From assembly GCA_902580275.1 (NCBI GenBank), contig CACHJZ010000002.1, positions 168,334 through 232,333 of the forward strand: a DNA stretch of 64,000 bases, written 5' to 3'. Each line of letters opens with the position of its first letter. The first letter of the stretch is position 1. The translations under genes were made by a program, and so were the position numbers. Shown here piece by piece: positions 18,971 to 29,594 of the stretch. This DNA is from an uncultured Pelagibacteraceae bacterium (GTDB lineage Bacteria > Pseudomonadota > Alphaproteobacteria > Pelagibacterales > Pelagibacteraceae). The notes under the pieces are model-generated. The model saw only the letters and a list, made by a program, of their open reading frames with translations. It made no database searches and was not told the origin of the DNA.

Positions 18971-19987
18971 TTATAAATTTTTAGCTATTTTATCAGCGAA
19001 ATAAGTAATTATTGCATTAGCTCCAGATCTTTTGAAACTTGTCAATGTTTCAATTATTATATCTTTTTTAACTATTTTCTTTTTAATAGAGTCACATATC
19101 ATAGTATATTCACCTGATACTTGATAAGCTATTATTGGAATTTTAAAATTGTTTTTTAATTTTTGAATTATATCTAAATAAGGTAACCCAGGTTTAACTA
19201 TAATCATATCAGCTCCTTCTTTTATATCTAAAGTAACTTCCCTTAAAGATTCATCAGAATTTTTAAAGTCCATTTGATATGTTTTTTTATCTCCCCTTAA
19301 AAGATTTTTTGATCCAACAGCATCTCTGAATGGGCCATAATAGCTTGATGCATATTTGACAGCATAAGATAAAATTTGAACATTTTTAAAATTATTTTTA
19401 TCTAATGCATTTCGTATTTTGCCTACTCGCCCATCCATCATGTCAGATGGCGCCAAAACATCGCAACCTGCAGATGCTTGTATCAATGACTGTTCAATTA
19501 ATAATTTTACAGTTTCATCATTTTCCACATCACCTCTTACAAGTAAACCATCATGACCGTGTGATGTGTAAGGATCTAAAGCTACATCACACATTATTCC
19601 AATATTATTTTTAAATTTTTTCTTAATCTGCTTGCAAGCTCTGCAAACTAGATTATTGGGATTTAAAGACTCACTGCCTAAAGAATTTCTTAAATTATTT
19701 TTGGTATAAGGAAAAAGAGCTATCATGGGTATTCCTAAATCAATTGCTCTTTCAACAACTGAATTCAATTTGTCAAGTGAATACCTATAAATGCCAGGCA
19801 TAGTTTTAACCGGTATTTTTTTATTTTTTCCATCTATAATAAATATTGGTAAAATAAGGTCGTTAACCGATAAATTGTTCTCACTTGTTAATCTTCTAGA
19901 CCACTCTCTCTTACGATTTCTTCTTAAACGTAGCTGAGGATACTTTCCAGTGATAATCATTCTCAATAATTTTTTTATATGCGACAA
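18971..19987 (-). CDS. hemB: Porphobilinogen synthase (delta-aminolevulinic acid dehydratase)
   Basis: 338 aa, full length. Condenses two 5-aminolevulinate to porphobilinogen. The Schiff-base lysines are in IVKPGLPYLD (about 267) and near YAVKYASSYYGPFRDA (about 208-220). The metal site reads DVALDPYTSHGHDGLL: the cysteines of the zinc type are replaced by aspartate and alanine, which is the pattern of magnesium-dependent, zinc-independent enzymes. Convergent with recO with no gap. It may supply heme for the heme A synthase at 33 kb. Confidence 0.96.
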   Translation of the reverse strand: MSHIKKLLRMIITGKYPQLRLRRNRKREWSRRLTSENNLSVNDLILPIFIIDGKNKKIPVKTMPGIYRYSLDKLNSVVERAIDLGIPMIALFPYTKNNLRNSLGSESLNPNNLVCRACKQIKKKFKNNIGIMCDVALDPYTSHGHDGLLVRGDVENDETVKLLIEQSLIQASAGCDVLAPSDMMDGRVGKIRNALDKNNFKNVQILSYAVKYASSYYGPFRDAVGSKNLLRGDKKTYQMDFKNSDESLREVTLDIKEGADMIIVKPGLPYLDIIQKLKNNFKIPIIAYQVSGEYTMICDSIKKKIVKKDIIIETLTSFKRSGANAIITYFADKIAKNL

Positions 19988-20030
19988 TAGTTATATGTAA
20001 TATAAGAGGAAATAAAGTATTAATTTTGAC

Positions 20031-20654
20031 ATGAACAACGTAACTCATTTAAATAAATTTTCTAATTCAAAGCTTCCAAACGATTTCCAAAAACAAAGCA
20101 TAAAATTTGATATCGATAAACTGAGAAATGCTTGTAATGAAGTTTTAAAGATTAAAGGGTTTGATACAAGTTTGGGGATACCACATTTTGCAGGTATCTC
20201 TTTAAACCAGATACCAGGAGATCCAGAGTCGATTAAAGGAAACAAAGTAAGGGGTGTTTATTGGACAAAACCTGACGCAACAGGAGTGGAAGTTTCTAGA
20301 GATGTAAAAATTGATGAGAGCAAATACACAGAATTTGTTAAAGAATTTGAACATACTTATTTTAAAGAAGTTTACGATGAACTATCAAAAAGATATAAGC
20401 TTGGTAGAGTAAGACTTTTATTAAAAGAACCAAGATCAACATTAAGTTGGCACAGAGATCCTGAACCAAGATTACACATACCAATTTATACTAATCCAGG
20501 TGCCATAATGGTAATTGACAAAAGAGCTGAGCATATGCCTGCAGATGGATCAGTCTGGGTTACAAATAACATTAAATATCATAACGCATTTAATGGTGGA
20601 GAAGAAAATAGAGTTCATCTAGTTGCATGTGTTTTGGACTATAAATTTAATTAA
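20031..20654 (+). CDS. Aspartyl/asparaginyl beta-hydroxylase-like cupin protein
   Basis: 207 aa. Resembles 2-oxoglutarate/Fe(II) oxygenases of the aspartyl/asparaginyl beta-hydroxylase type. The HxD metal pair is in LSWHRDPEPRLHIPIY (about 142), a distal histidine is in KYHNAFNGGEENRVHLVA, and the arginine after it could bind 2-oxoglutarate. Between them lies the jelly-roll strand GSVWVTNN. It stands alone between hemB (divergent) and rpiB. The substrate, protein or small molecule, cannot be inferred. There is no signal peptide. Confidence 0.7.
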   Translation: MNNVTHLNKFSNSKLPNDFQKQSIKFDIDKLRNACNEVLKIKGFDTSLGIPHFAGISLNQIPGDPESIKGNKVRGVYWTKPDATGVEVSRDVKIDESKYTEFVKEFEHTYFKEVYDELSKRYKLGRVRLLLKEPRSTLSWHRDPEPRLHIPIYTNPGAIMVIDKRAEHMPADGSVWVTNNIKYHNAFNGGEENRVHLVACVLDYKFN

Positions 20655-20674
20655 ATTTTTTATATAATATTTTA

Positions 20675-21100
20675 TTGAGAAAAATATTTATTTCATCGGA
20701 TCATGCTGGTTTCACATTAAAAAAAAAAATAGTAAATTATTTAGTTAAGAAAAAGCTTTCTTTTAAAGATTTGGGTCCTTTTTCAGTCAAAAGTGTAGAT
20801 TATCCTATTTACGCACACAAATTGGCAAATAATGTAAAAAAAAACAAAAAAAATGTTGGTATTTTGATTTGTGGTTCAGGTACTGGTATGAATATAGCGG
20901 CTAATAAACACAGGAATATTAGAGCTGCCCAATGCTTTAGCGTGAAATCTACGAAATTATCTAGATTGCATAATGATGCAAATGTTATTACATTGGGTGC
21001 AAGATTAATTTCTAAAAATAACGCTTTAAAGTATATTAGTGTTTTTTTGAATACAAAATTTGAGGGTGGAAGACATTTAAGAAGAGTTAAAAAGATATAG
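20675..21100 (+). CDS. rpiB: Ribose-5-phosphate isomerase B
   Basis: 141 aa, full length. Interconverts ribose 5-phosphate and ribulose 5-phosphate. N-terminal [13 protein letters not shown], catalytic cysteine loop [14 protein letters not shown] (about 69), then [12 protein letters not shown]. The start is TTG, fixed by the N-terminal strand [12 protein letters not shown]. It may be co-transcribed with glyA, a pairing common in alphaproteobacteria. Confidence 0.95.
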   Translation: MRKIFISSDHAGFTLKKKIVNYLVKKKLSFKDLGPFSVKSVDYPIYAHKLANNVKKNKKNVGILICGSGTGMNIAANKHRNIRAAQCFSVKSTKLSRLHNDANVITLGARLISKNNALKYISVFLNTKFEGGRHLRRVKKI

Positions 21101-21108
21101 GAGTGATT

Positions 21109-22419
21109 ATGTCAAGTGAAGGAAAATACTTAAACGTAGATTATAAAAATTTTTTTGAAAAAAAACTGTCGGAGACTGATCCTGAGGTTTACAAAGCTGT
21201 TACAGATGAACTTATTAGACAACAAAATCATATTGAACTTATTGCATCAGAAAATATTGTATCACAAGCTGTATTAGAAGCCCAAGGATCTGTATTGACT
21301 AATAAATACGCAGAAGGCTATCCTGGAAAAAGATATTATAATGGATGTGAACATGTAGATGTAGCTGAGTCTTTAGCTAACGAAAGATTAAAAAAATTAT
21401 TTAATTGTAAATTTGCTAATTCCCAACCTCATTCAGGTGCACAAGCAAACGGTGCAGTGTTTTTAGCTTTATTAAAACCTGGGGATACATTTATGGGCAT
21501 GAGTTTGGATTCCGGAGGACACATAACTCATGGCTTAAAAATATCTATGTCTGGAAAATGGTTTAATGCAATTTCCTATGATGTAGATAAAAATACTGAA
21601 CTTCTTGATTATGATCTAATCGAAAAAATGGCACTAGAGCATAAACCTAAATTAATTATTGCTGGAGCTAGTGCTTATTCACGAGTTATTGACTTTAAAA
21701 GATTTAGAGAAATTTGCGATAAGATTGATGCATACTTAATGGTCGATATGGCTCATTTCTCTGGTTTAGTCGCAGGTAAAGGTTATCCTAATCCCGTTGA
21801 TCATGCGCACGTAGTTACATCTACAACACATAAAGTATTTAGAAGTGCGAGAGGGGGAATTATTTTAACAAATCATGAGGATCTTGCTAAAAAATTTAAT
21901 ACAGCTGTCTTTCCTGGATATCAAGGTGGACCATTAATGCATATAATTGCTGCAAAAGCAGTGGGATTTCTTGAGGCATTAAAACCCGAATTTAGAGAAT
22001 ACATAAGTTCAGTTTTAGCAAATGCTAAAATGTTAGCTGAAACTTTAAAAAATAATGGGTTTAAAATTTATTCAGGTGGTACTGATACACATTTAATGTT
22101 AGTTGATCTAAGACCTTTTAAAGTAAAGGGTAATATAGCTGCTGATAGTTTATCAAGGGCAAATATTACATGTAATAAAAATGGAATACCATTTGATACC
22201 GAAAGCCCAATGGTTACATCAGGGATTCGATTAGGATCACAGGCAGCTACTACTAGAGGGTTTGGTCTAAAAGAATTTGAAAAAGTTGGTAATTTGATTA
22301 CTAAAGTCATAAAAGGATTATCAGAAAATCCCGAGGATAATAGTAAAATAGAAGCTGAAGTAAGGAAAGAAGTTGTAGATCTTTGTTCAAACTTCCCTAT
22401 ATATAAGCATTTAAGATAA
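21109..22419 (+). CDS. glyA: Serine hydroxymethyltransferase
   Basis: 436 aa. Interconverts serine and glycine with tetrahydrofolate and 5,10-methylene-THF. The PLP lysine is in [16 protein letters not shown] (about 230). Other motifs are NRYAEGYP-like [15 protein letters not shown] and [13 protein letters not shown]. The track starts at a GTG at 21103, but a clear Shine-Dalgarno AGGAG sits at 21099-21103, five bases before the ATG at 21109, so I take the ATG. It uses the glycine and one-carbon units that sarcosine oxidase makes. Confidence 0.97.
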   Translation: MSSEGKYLNVDYKNFFEKKLSETDPEVYKAVTDELIRQQNHIELIASENIVSQAVLEAQGSVLTNKYAEGYPGKRYYNGCEHVDVAESLANERLKKLFNCKFANSQPHSGAQANGAVFLALLKPGDTFMGMSLDSGGHITHGLKISMSGKWFNAISYDVDKNTELLDYDLIEKMALEHKPKLIIAGASAYSRVIDFKRFREICDKIDAYLMVDMAHFSGLVAGKGYPNPVDHAHVVTSTTHKVFRSARGGIILTNHEDLAKKFNTAVFPGYQGGPLMHIIAAKAVGFLEALKPEFREYISSVLANAKMLAETLKNNGFKIYSGGTDTHLMLVDLRPFKVKGNIAADSLSRANITCNKNGIPFDTESPMVTSGIRLGSQAATTRGFGLKEFEKVGNLITKVIKGLSENPEDNSKIEAEVRKEVVDLCSNFPIYKHLR

Positions 22420-22437
22420 TACTTAAAAATTAAATTT

Positions 22438-22896
22438 ATGATCTGTCCTGTTTGTAAAAAAGGTGAAACTTCTGTTGTTGATTCAAGGCCAACTGAAGAT
22501 GGTACTAGTATTAGACGAAGAAGGCTTTGTATATGTGGAGAAAGATTTACAACATTTGAAAGAGTACAGTTTAGAGAATTAACTGTTGTTAAAAAAAATG
22601 GGAGAAAATCTACATTTGACAGAGAAAAATTATCAAAATCAATTTATATTGCATTAAAAAAAAGGCCAATTGATACTGATACAGTTGAGAAATTTATTAC
22701 AAAGATTTCGAGATCTTTGGAAGAGTTAGGTCAAAATGAAATAGCATCCAACATAATTGGTACTATGGTAATGGAAGGTCTTAAAGATTTAGATCCTGTA
22801 GCTTATGTTAGATTTGCTTCTGTATACAGAAATTTCCGTGAAGAAAAAGATTTTATACAGTTTGTTGACAAAATAGATGTCTTCAAAAAGAAATAA
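22438..22896 (+). CDS. nrdR: Transcriptional repressor NrdR
   Basis: 152 aa. Zinc ribbon plus ATP-cone regulator that represses ribonucleotide reductase genes by binding NrdR boxes. The zinc ribbon is [15 protein letters not shown] with [16 protein letters not shown], followed by the ATP cone ([16 protein letters not shown]). No obvious nrd genes or NrdR boxes are in the window. First in the nrdR-ribD-ribE-ribBA-ribH-nusB-thiL order, which is a standard alphaproteobacterial and gammaproteobacterial arrangement. Confidence 0.97.
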   Translation: MICPVCKKGETSVVDSRPTEDGTSIRRRRLCICGERFTTFERVQFRELTVVKKNGRKSTFDREKLSKSIYIALKKRPIDTDTVEKFITKISRSLEELGQNEIASNIIGTMVMEGLKDLDPVAYVRFASVYRNFREEKDFIQFVDKIDVFKKK

Positions 22897-23977
22897 TTCA
22901 AACTTAGATGATTATTTCTATATGGAACAAGCCTTAGGCTTGGCTGAAAAAAATTACGGTCTCACAGGTGAAAATCCTTCTGTAGGATGCGTATTAGTCA
23001 AAAATAATCAAATTATTTCATCAGGAGTAACTGGATTAAATGGAAGACCTCACGCAGAGGCTAATGCAATTACAAATTCTTCGGTTAATGTACATGGTTC
23101 AACTTTATATGTTACACTCGAGCCTTGTAATCACTATGGTAAAACACCACCATGCACAAATTTAATTAAAAATAAAAAGATTAAAAATGTTGTTTACGGA
23201 ATTAATGATATTGATCCAAGAACAAGCAAAACAGCAAAAAAATTCTTTAAAAATAAAAAAATTAAGGTGAAAGAGGGTGTTCTTAGCAAAAAACTTAATA
23301 AGTTTTATAAAAGTTATTTTTATATTAAGAAAAATAAATTACCATACGTAATTGGAAAAATAGCATCCTCTAGAGATAACTTCATCAAATCTAAAAAAAA
23401 CAAGATGTTGACTAACAATTTTTCTCAATATTTATCACATTTATTGAGGTATAGATCTCATGCAATTTTAATATCTTATAAAACACTAAATTCGGATAAT
23501 CCCAAATTAAGTTGTCGATTAAATTCACTAGAACAATATTCTCCTGTAAGAGTTATTTTAGATAAAAATTTAAATTTAAAAGTTGATTCATTCATTATTA
23601 AAACTGCTAAAAAAATACCAACTTTTATTTTCTATAATAAAAATAATACAAAAAAAATTAATCTTTTGAAAAGGTTTGGTGCAAAGCTTATATATCTTAA
23701 TTTAAAAAATAATAACTTTTCAGCTTTTGATGTTTTTAAAAAATTATATAACGAGAAACTATTTTATATTTTGGTAGAGGGTGGAGTAAATTTAACTCAA
23801 AATTTTTTAGCTAATAATGCATTCAATGAATTCTTTCATTTTAAATCTTCAAAAAAACTTAAAAAAAATGGAGATATTGAATTGTCCAATTTTGAAAAGA
23901 AAGTAAAAAAAAACTTAAAAAACTATGAAGAAGTCAAAACTTACACTGGAGATGATAAAGTTTTGAGATATTATTAG
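22877..23977 (+). CDS. ribD: Bifunctional riboflavin deaminase/reductase RibD
   Basis: 366 aa. N-terminal CMP/dCMP-type deaminase domain (zinc ligands in [10 protein letters not shown] and [12 protein letters not shown]). C-terminal reductase domain from about 155 ([28 protein letters not shown]-like ending). Steps two and three of riboflavin synthesis. Starts 20 bp inside nrdR. A shorter start at the methionine of [11 protein letters not shown] (22922) would remove the overlap and keeps the whole deaminase domain, so the start is uncertain. Confidence 0.94.
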   Translation: MSSKRNNSNLDDYFYMEQALGLAEKNYGLTGENPSVGCVLVKNNQIISSGVTGLNGRPHAEANAITNSSVNVHGSTLYVTLEPCNHYGKTPPCTNLIKNKKIKNVVYGINDIDPRTSKTAKKFFKNKKIKVKEGVLSKKLNKFYKSYFYIKKNKLPYVIGKIASSRDNFIKSKKNKMLTNNFSQYLSHLLRYRSHAILISYKTLNSDNPKLSCRLNSLEQYSPVRVILDKNLNLKVDSFIIKTAKKIPTFIFYNKNNTKKINLLKRFGAKLIYLNLKNNNFSAFDVFKKLYNEKLFYILVEGGVNLTQNFLANNAFNEFFHFKSSKKLKKNGDIELSNFEKKVKKNLKNYEEVKTYTGDDKVLRYY

Positions 23978-23979
23978 AT

Positions 23980-24573
23980 ATGTTTAATGGAATAATTTTT
24001 AACCAGGGTAAAATTAAAAAAATAATAAATAGAAAAAAAGGGAGTAATCTTTTTTTAAAATCAAATCTTAAATTATCTAAAAAAGATTTAGGAGTATCCA
24101 TATGTTGTGATGGGGTATGCCTGACATTAGTTTCCCTAAAAAATAGTATATTAGAATTCTATCTCTCAAAGGAAACGATAAAACGTTCAAAATTCAACAA
24201 AATTAGATTAAATGACAACATTAACTTAGAATTACCCTTAAAGTATGGTCAAAAAATCTCAGGCCATGTTTGTCAAGGACATGTTGATACAACTGCGAAA
24301 GTAAAAAAGATTTCAATCGTAGATAAATCATTTATTTACGAATTCTTAATTCCTAAAAAATTTCAAAAATACCTTATAGAAAAAGCCTCCATACTTATTA
24401 ATGGAGTATCTTTGACTATTTCAAAAGTTACTAATAGTGGCTTTCAAATATGGGCTATACCCCACACTTTAAAACTTACTAATCTTAAAGATTTAAAAAA
24501 AAATGATATTGTAAATATAGAAGTTGATATTTTATCAAAATACGTAAAAAAATTTATAAATGAGAAAAAATAA
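23980..24573 (+). CDS. ribE: Riboflavin synthase alpha chain
   Basis: 197 aa. Dismutates two 6,7-dimethyl-8-ribityllumazine to riboflavin. Two lumazine-binding repeats are visible: the first from MFNGIIFNQGKI with VSICCDGVCLTL, the second from SGHVCQGHVDTTAKV with SILINGVSLTI. Ends inside ribBA (14-bp overlap). Confidence 0.95.
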   Translation: MFNGIIFNQGKIKKIINRKKGSNLFLKSNLKLSKKDLGVSICCDGVCLTLVSLKNSILEFYLSKETIKRSKFNKIRLNDNINLELPLKYGQKISGHVCQGHVDTTAKVKKISIVDKSFIYEFLIPKKFQKYLIEKASILINGVSLTISKVTNSGFQIWAIPHTLKLTNLKDLKKNDIVNIEVDILSKYVKKFINEKK

Positions 24574-25660
24574 TTTTACAAAAATTGAAAGAGTAATAAG
24601 TGCTGCAAAAAAAGGTGAAATGTATATTTTAGTGGATGATGAAAATAGAGAAAATGAAGGAGATTTAGTTGTGCCAGCATCTAATATTACAGCAAAAAAA
24701 ATAAATTTTATGGCTAAATATGGTAGAGGATTAATATGTTTGTCTCTCACAGATAAACAAGCAAAAAAACTGAATTTATCATTAATGTCACCAGTAAATA
24801 AATCAAGAAATCAAACAGCATTTACAATTTCGATTGAGGCAAGAAAGGGTGTTACAACAGGTATTTCAGCTAAAGATAGATACACAACTATTAAAACTGC
24901 GATCAAAAAAAATGTTAAAAAAAAAGAAATTGTTTCACCAGGACATATCTTTCCAATCATTGCTAAAGAGGGAGGTGTTTTAGTTAGAGCTGGTCACACA
25001 GAGGGCTCAGTAGATATTTCTAAACTTGCAAAAAAAAATCCATCAGGAGTTATTTGTGAAATAATGAATGATAACGGAAAGATGGCTAAAGGCAAAGAAT
25101 TAATTGATTTTGCCAATAATCATAAATTGAAAATTGGTAGAATAGATGATTTAATTTCTTATAGATTAAAAGTTGAAAAACTAGTTAAATTAAAAAAAAC
25201 AGATTCAATAAAAATACAAAATCAAAAATATAAAATTAAAATATTTGAAAATATTCTCGATGGATCAGAAAATTTCGCATTAGTAAAAGGTAAGATCTCA
25301 CCAAATAAAAATATTAGAGTAAGAGTTATTTCATCAAATTTAGTTCAAAATTATTTGATGGGAAAAAAATTTCCAGATTTATTTAATAAAACAATAAAAT
25401 ATTTTAAAAATTTCAATAATTGTGTACTCGTATTTATCAAAGATACTAATTTAAAGTCTGTTACTCAAACTCTGACAGCATATAAAAATAATAAAAGTTT
25501 AAAAAAATCAGATCAGATGATAAGAAACTATGGTATAGGAGCTCAAATAATTAAATCGTTGAATATTAAAAATATGATTTTAGTAACAAGATCTCCAAAA
25601 AAAGTAGTGAGCTTAGAAGGATTTGGACTTAAAATAATAAGGCAAGAAATTATAAAATGA
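24560..25660 (+). CDS. ribB: RibBA-type protein: 3,4-dihydroxy-2-butanone-4-phosphate synthase with degenerate GTP cyclohydrolase II domain
   Basis: 366 aa. The N-terminal DHBP synthase domain (1-205) is complete: DDENRENEGDLVVPA, FTISIEARKGVTTGIS and RAGHTEGSVDISKLA. The C-terminal half keeps the RibA fold (YGIGAQIIKSLNIKNMILVT, GFGLKII) but lacks the zinc-binding cysteines of GTP cyclohydrolase II. The segment where they belong reads RVRVISSNLVQNYLMG and has none. This matches RibBX-type proteins, in which the RibA domain is inactive, so GTP cyclohydrolase II should be encoded elsewhere. Overlaps ribE by 14 bp and ribH by 4 bp. Confidence 0.9.
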   Translation: MRKNNFTKIERVISAAKKGEMYILVDDENRENEGDLVVPASNITAKKINFMAKYGRGLICLSLTDKQAKKLNLSLMSPVNKSRNQTAFTISIEARKGVTTGISAKDRYTTIKTAIKKNVKKKEIVSPGHIFPIIAKEGGVLVRAGHTEGSVDISKLAKKNPSGVICEIMNDNGKMAKGKELIDFANNHKLKIGRIDDLISYRLKVEKLVKLKKTDSIKIQNQKYKIKIFENILDGSENFALVKGKISPNKNIRVRVISSNLVQNYLMGKKFPDLFNKTIKYFKNFNNCVLVFIKDTNLKSVTQTLTAYKNNKSLKKSDQMIRNYGIGAQIIKSLNIKNMILVTRSPKKVVSLEGFGLKIIRQEIIK

Positions 25661-26043
25661 AAAAAAAAATTTTAATAGTTATAGCTGACTACTACAAAGA
25701 TATTTCAAATGGACTTTTAAAATCAGCAAATTCAAGACTTAAAAAATCGTTTTCAATTAATATAATAAAAGTTCCTGGTGTATTTGAAATCCCCGTTACA
25801 GTATCAAAAAATATAAAAAAATTTGATGCATTTATAGCCCTAGGATGTGTAATAAAAGGTCAAACTCCTCATTTCGATTTTATTTCTTATGCATCTACCA
25901 ATGCAATTATGCAATTAGCTGTTAGTAGCAAAAAACCTGTAGGTAATGGAATTATTACGTGTCTTAATATGAGCCAAGCTAAAGCCAGATTGAAAAAAGG
26001 TGCTGAAGCATCTAACGCCGTAATTTCTATATTAAATCAATAA
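25657..26043 (+). CDS. ribH: 6,7-dimethyl-8-ribityllumazine synthase
   Basis: 128 aa, shorter than the usual 150 or so. Joins DHBP with 5-amino-6-ribitylaminouracil. Core motifs: VPGVFEIPVTV (about 37), ALGCVIKGQTPHFDFI (about 60, with the catalytic histidine) and GNGIITCLNMSQA (about 94). The trimmed N- and C-termini fit a streamlined genome; the core fold looks complete. Confidence 0.94.
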   Translation: MKKKILIVIADYYKDISNGLLKSANSRLKKSFSINIIKVPGVFEIPVTVSKNIKKFDAFIALGCVIKGQTPHFDFISYASTNAIMQLAVSSKKPVGNGIITCLNMSQAKARLKKGAEASNAVISILNQ

Positions 26044-26046
26044 TAT

Positions 26047-26448
26047 ATGAAAAATGAAATAAAAAATAATATTAATTCAAGAGTTATAATTATACAAAAG
26101 TTATATGGTAACCTATTTAATAAAGATGAAATAATTTCTTTCCCTAAACATAGATTTAAGAAATATATCAAAGATGTAGTAAATGGCACTATTGAGAGAA
26201 ATGAAGTTATAAATGACGAGCTATTATATATAGAAAAAGATTATAATTTAAATCAATTAGATAAAATATTCACAATAATAATTAAGGCTGCAATTTTTGA
26301 ATTTTTATATAAGTCTAAAACACCAATCAAAATTATAATAAAAGAGTATTTAGAAGCATCAAATTATTTTTTAAATCCTTCTCAAGTGAAATATCTTCAT
26401 TCGATAATAGATAAATTAGGTAAAAATATAAGAAAAAATTATGAATGA
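26047..26448 (+). CDS. nusB: Transcription antitermination protein NusB
   Basis: 133 aa all-helical protein of the rRNA antitermination complex. Conservation is low. The supporting points are length, position between ribH and thiL, the central LNQLDKIFTIIIKAAIFEFLY (about 75) and the following PIKIIIKEYLEASNYF, which match the conserved helices (ILRLGIYEL and IDEYVEIAKRFG in other species). Confidence 0.85.
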   Translation: MKNEIKNNINSRVIIIQKLYGNLFNKDEIISFPKHRFKKYIKDVVNGTIERNEVINDELLYIEKDYNLNQLDKIFTIIIKAAIFEFLYKSKTPIKIIIKEYLEASNYFLNPSQVKYLHSIIDKLGKNIRKNYE

Positions 26449-27400
26449 GTTTAAAATAATAAATAATTATTTTAAAATACTATCAAGAAAAAATCCTGCT
26501 GCTAAAAATCTTAATGATGATGTTTTTTTCGATAAAAAAAGTGGGATAGTAATTTCAATAGATACCTATAATTCAAATGTTCATTTTAAAAATTTTGTGA
26601 GACCACGACTTATAATTAAAAAAATTATAAGGTCGTCGCTTTCAGATCTAATTTGCAAAGGAGTAACTCCGAAATATTATTTTTTATCTGGTGGTGGTAA
26701 TAAAAAAACATTCTCAAAAAAAAATCTTTCCTTAATTTCTAAATCATTAAAAGAAGAGCAGAAAAAGTACTCAATTAAAATTGGTGGTGGTGATACAGTT
26801 TATTCAAAAATTCCATCTTTTAGTGTGACTGTTATTGGTTTTTCAAAGAAAATTGTTTATAGAAATAATGCAAAATATCGAGATGATATTTATGTGACTG
26901 GTAATCTTGGTGATAGTTATTTGGGTCTTAAATTAATAGAAAATAAAATTAATTTAATTAAAAAATCAAAAAAATATTTCGTAAATAAATATTACTGCCC
27001 CGATATTCCATTCTTATTTTCAAAAAAGTTACTAAATTTTGCTAATACTTCAATTGATATTTCTGATGGTTTAATTTCTGATATGGAAAAATTAATAAAT
27101 AATCAGAAAATTTCATACGAAATTAACATTAATAAAATACCTATTTCAAATTCTTTAAATGATTATTTAAAAAAAAATAATAAAGATAAAAAAGACTTTG
27201 TATTCAAAGGTGATGATTATCAAATACTTTTTACATCAGCAAAAAAAAACCGGCGATTAATAAGATCTATTGCGAAAAAAATGAATCAAAAAGTAACAAT
27301 TATTGGTAAAATAAATAATAATTTAAAATCAAATATGTTATTACAGAACGATAAAACATTAAAATTGGCTAAATATAAAGGTTATTCACACATGTTTTAG
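26441..27400 (+). CDS. thiL: Thiamine-monophosphate kinase
   Basis: 319 aa. Phosphorylates thiamine phosphate to thiamine diphosphate. The N-terminal metal-binding NLNDDVFFDKKSGIVISIDTY, SDLICKGVTPKYYF, IGGGDTVYSKIPSFSVTVIG and ISIDISDGLISDMEKL are family motifs. Overlaps nusB by 8 bp. An unexplained 77-bp spacer separates it from hppA, so the riboflavin operon may end here. Confidence 0.93.
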   Translation: MNEFKIINNYFKILSRKNPAAKNLNDDVFFDKKSGIVISIDTYNSNVHFKNFVRPRLIIKKIIRSSLSDLICKGVTPKYYFLSGGGNKKTFSKKNLSLISKSLKEEQKKYSIKIGGGDTVYSKIPSFSVTVIGFSKKIVYRNNAKYRDDIYVTGNLGDSYLGLKLIENKINLIKKSKKYFVNKYYCPDIPFLFSKKLLNFANTSIDISDGLISDMEKLINNQKISYEININKIPISNSLNDYLKKNNKDKKDFVFKGDDYQILFTSAKKNRRLIRSIAKKMNQKVTIIGKINNNLKSNMLLQNDKTLKLAKYKGYSHMF

Positions 27401-27477
27401 CAAGTTAAATATTGCCTTTTGTCTTTTATTTTGTATTGTCCGGTTTTTAACAATTACTAACTATAATTAAAGGATTT

Positions 27478-29583
27478 ATGGAAGATTCGGCGTCAAATAT
27501 TCTCAAACTTATAATTTTATCAGGATTACTATCAATTGTTTATGGTTTCTTAACCGGAAAAAATATTTTAAATTCCAGCTCTGGCAACAGCAAAATGCAG
27601 GAAATCGCTTCTGCAATACAAGTTGGTGCAAGAGCATATCTAAACAGACAATATAAAACAATTGCAATTGTTGGTATTTTTGTATTGGTTATCATAAGTT
27701 ACGCATTTAGCGTTCTTGTTGGTTTGGGCTATCTTATTGGTGCTACGTTATCAGGTTTAGCTGGTTATGTTGGAATGTTAGTGTCTGTTCAAGCAAATGT
27801 AAGAACAGCTGAAGCATCTAGAACAGGTCTTACCCATGGGCTATCAATTGCTTTTAAATCCGGTGCTGTTACTGGAATGCTGGTTGCAGGGCTAGCTCTT
27901 CTATCAATTGCAGTTTATTATTATATATTATTGTCATTTGGCGTTAACGAAAGAGAAATTGTAAATGCACTTGTTGCATTAGGCTTTGGTGCTTCTTTAA
28001 TTTCTATTTTTGCGAGACTTGGTGGAGGTATATTTACTAAAGGTGCAGACGTAGGTGCTGACTTAGTAGGAAAAGTTGAAGCTGGTATTCCTGAAGACGA
28101 TCCGAGAAATCCTGCTGTGATAGCAGATAATGTGGGCGATAACGTTGGTGACTGCGCAGGTATGGCTGCAGACCTGTTTGAGACGTATGCTGTTACAATT
28201 GTAGCTACTATGGTTTTGTCATCAATCTTTTTTCCTGGAGATTTAAATATGATGATATATCCATTATCGATTGGTGGAGCGTGTATAGTTACATCAATTA
28301 TAGGAACTTTTTTTGTTAAATTAGGAACATCTAAAAATATTATGGCAGCTTTATATAAAGGTTTTATAGTTACGGCTATTACATCATTGGCAATCTTATA
28401 TCCTATAACTAATTACGTTTTGGGATTAGAAAATACATATGTAGTATCAGGTAAATCTTTTAGCGGAATGAGTTTATATATTTGTGGTGTTATTGGTTTG
28501 GTAATAACTGGATTAATAATATGGGTTACAGAATATTATACAGGTACAAATTATAGACCAGTAAAAAGTGTTGCTTCATCATCAACGACAGGGCATGGCA
28601 CTAATGTTATTCAAGGATTGGCTGTATCAATGGAAGCTACTGCTATTCCTGCATTGATTATTGTTTCAGGAATTTTATTAACAAATTATATAGCTGGACT
28701 TTTTGGTATTGCGATAGCTGTAACTACAATGCTTGCTTTAGCAGGTATGGTTGTTGCACTTGATGCATATGGACCTGTAACTGACAACGCGGGCGGTATT
28801 GCAGAAATGTCTAATTTACCAAAAAATGTTAGAAAAACTACTGATGCGCTTGATGCTGTAGGAAATACAACAAAAGCTGTTACGAAAGGTTATGCAATTG
28901 GATCAGCTGGATTAGGAGCGTTAGTTTTGTTTGCAGCATATACGGAAGATATTAAACATTTTTCAAAAGTTGCAGGCTCAAACCTTGAAGGAATAGTTGT
29001 GACTTTTGATCTATCAAATCCTTTTGTAGTTGTTGGCTTATTGGTTGGTGGAATGCTTCCGTATTTATTTGGATCAATGGGGATGCAAGCTGTGGGACGA
29101 GCAGGTGGTGCAGTTGTTGTAGAAGTTAGAAGACAATTTAAAAAAATTCCAGGAATAATGAAAAGAAAATCAAAACCTGACTACGGTAAACTTGTAGACC
29201 TATTAACTAAAGCAGCTATAAAAGAAATGATTGTTCCATCATTATTACCTGTGTTGTCTCCAATTGTTCTTTATTTGATTATTTTGCCAATAGGTGGTCA
29301 AGTTGCAGCTTTATCGTCAGTAGGTGCAATGTTGTTAGGTGTTATCATAACAGGATTGTTTGTAGCTATATCAATGACAGCTGGTGGAGGAGCTTGGGAT
29401 AACGCAAAAAAATATATTGAAGATGGAAATTTTGGTGGCAAAGGTTCAGAGGCTCACAAAGCAGCGGTTACAGGCGATACAGTTGGAGATCCCTATAAAG
29501 ATACAGCAGGTCCCGCAGTAAACCCTATGATTAAAATAACAAATATAGTTGCTTTATTATTATTAGCTGTAATAGCTGGCTGA
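27478..29583 (+). CDS. hppA: K+-independent proton-translocating pyrophosphatase
   Basis: 701 aa integral membrane protein with about 16 helices that pumps protons at the cost of pyrophosphate. The substrate site [20 protein letters not shown] (about 197) is followed by [18 protein letters not shown]. The determinant [15 protein letters not shown] has lysine where K+-dependent enzymes have alanine, so this should be the potassium-independent type, as in Rhodospirillum. It recovers energy from pyrophosphate made by tRNA charging and nucleotide metabolism. It stands alone, with short spacers on both sides. Confidence 0.97.
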   Translation: MEDSASNILKLIILSGLLSIVYGFLTGKNILNSSSGNSKMQEIASAIQVGARAYLNRQYKTIAIVGIFVLVIISYAFSVLVGLGYLIGATLSGLAGYVGMLVSVQANVRTAEASRTGLTHGLSIAFKSGAVTGMLVAGLALLSIAVYYYILLSFGVNEREIVNALVALGFGASLISIFARLGGGIFTKGADVGADLVGKVEAGIPEDDPRNPAVIADNVGDNVGDCAGMAADLFETYAVTIVATMVLSSIFFPGDLNMMIYPLSIGGACIVTSIIGTFFVKLGTSKNIMAALYKGFIVTAITSLAILYPITNYVLGLENTYVVSGKSFSGMSLYICGVIGLVITGLIIWVTEYYTGTNYRPVKSVASSSTTGHGTNVIQGLAVSMEATAIPALIIVSGILLTNYIAGLFGIAIAVTTMLALAGMVVALDAYGPVTDNAGGIAEMSNLPKNVRKTTDALDAVGNTTKAVTKGYAIGSAGLGALVLFAAYTEDIKHFSKVAGSNLEGIVVTFDLSNPFVVVGLLVGGMLPYLFGSMGMQAVGRAGGAVVVEVRRQFKKIPGIMKRKSKPDYGKLVDLLTKAAIKEMIVPSLLPVLSPIVLYLIILPIGGQVAALSSVGAMLLGVIITGLFVAISMTAGGGAWDNAKKYIEDGNFGGKGSEAHKAAVTGDTVGDPYKDTAGPAVNPMIKITNIVALLLLAVIAG

Positions 29584-29594
29584 TAAAAGTTTTT

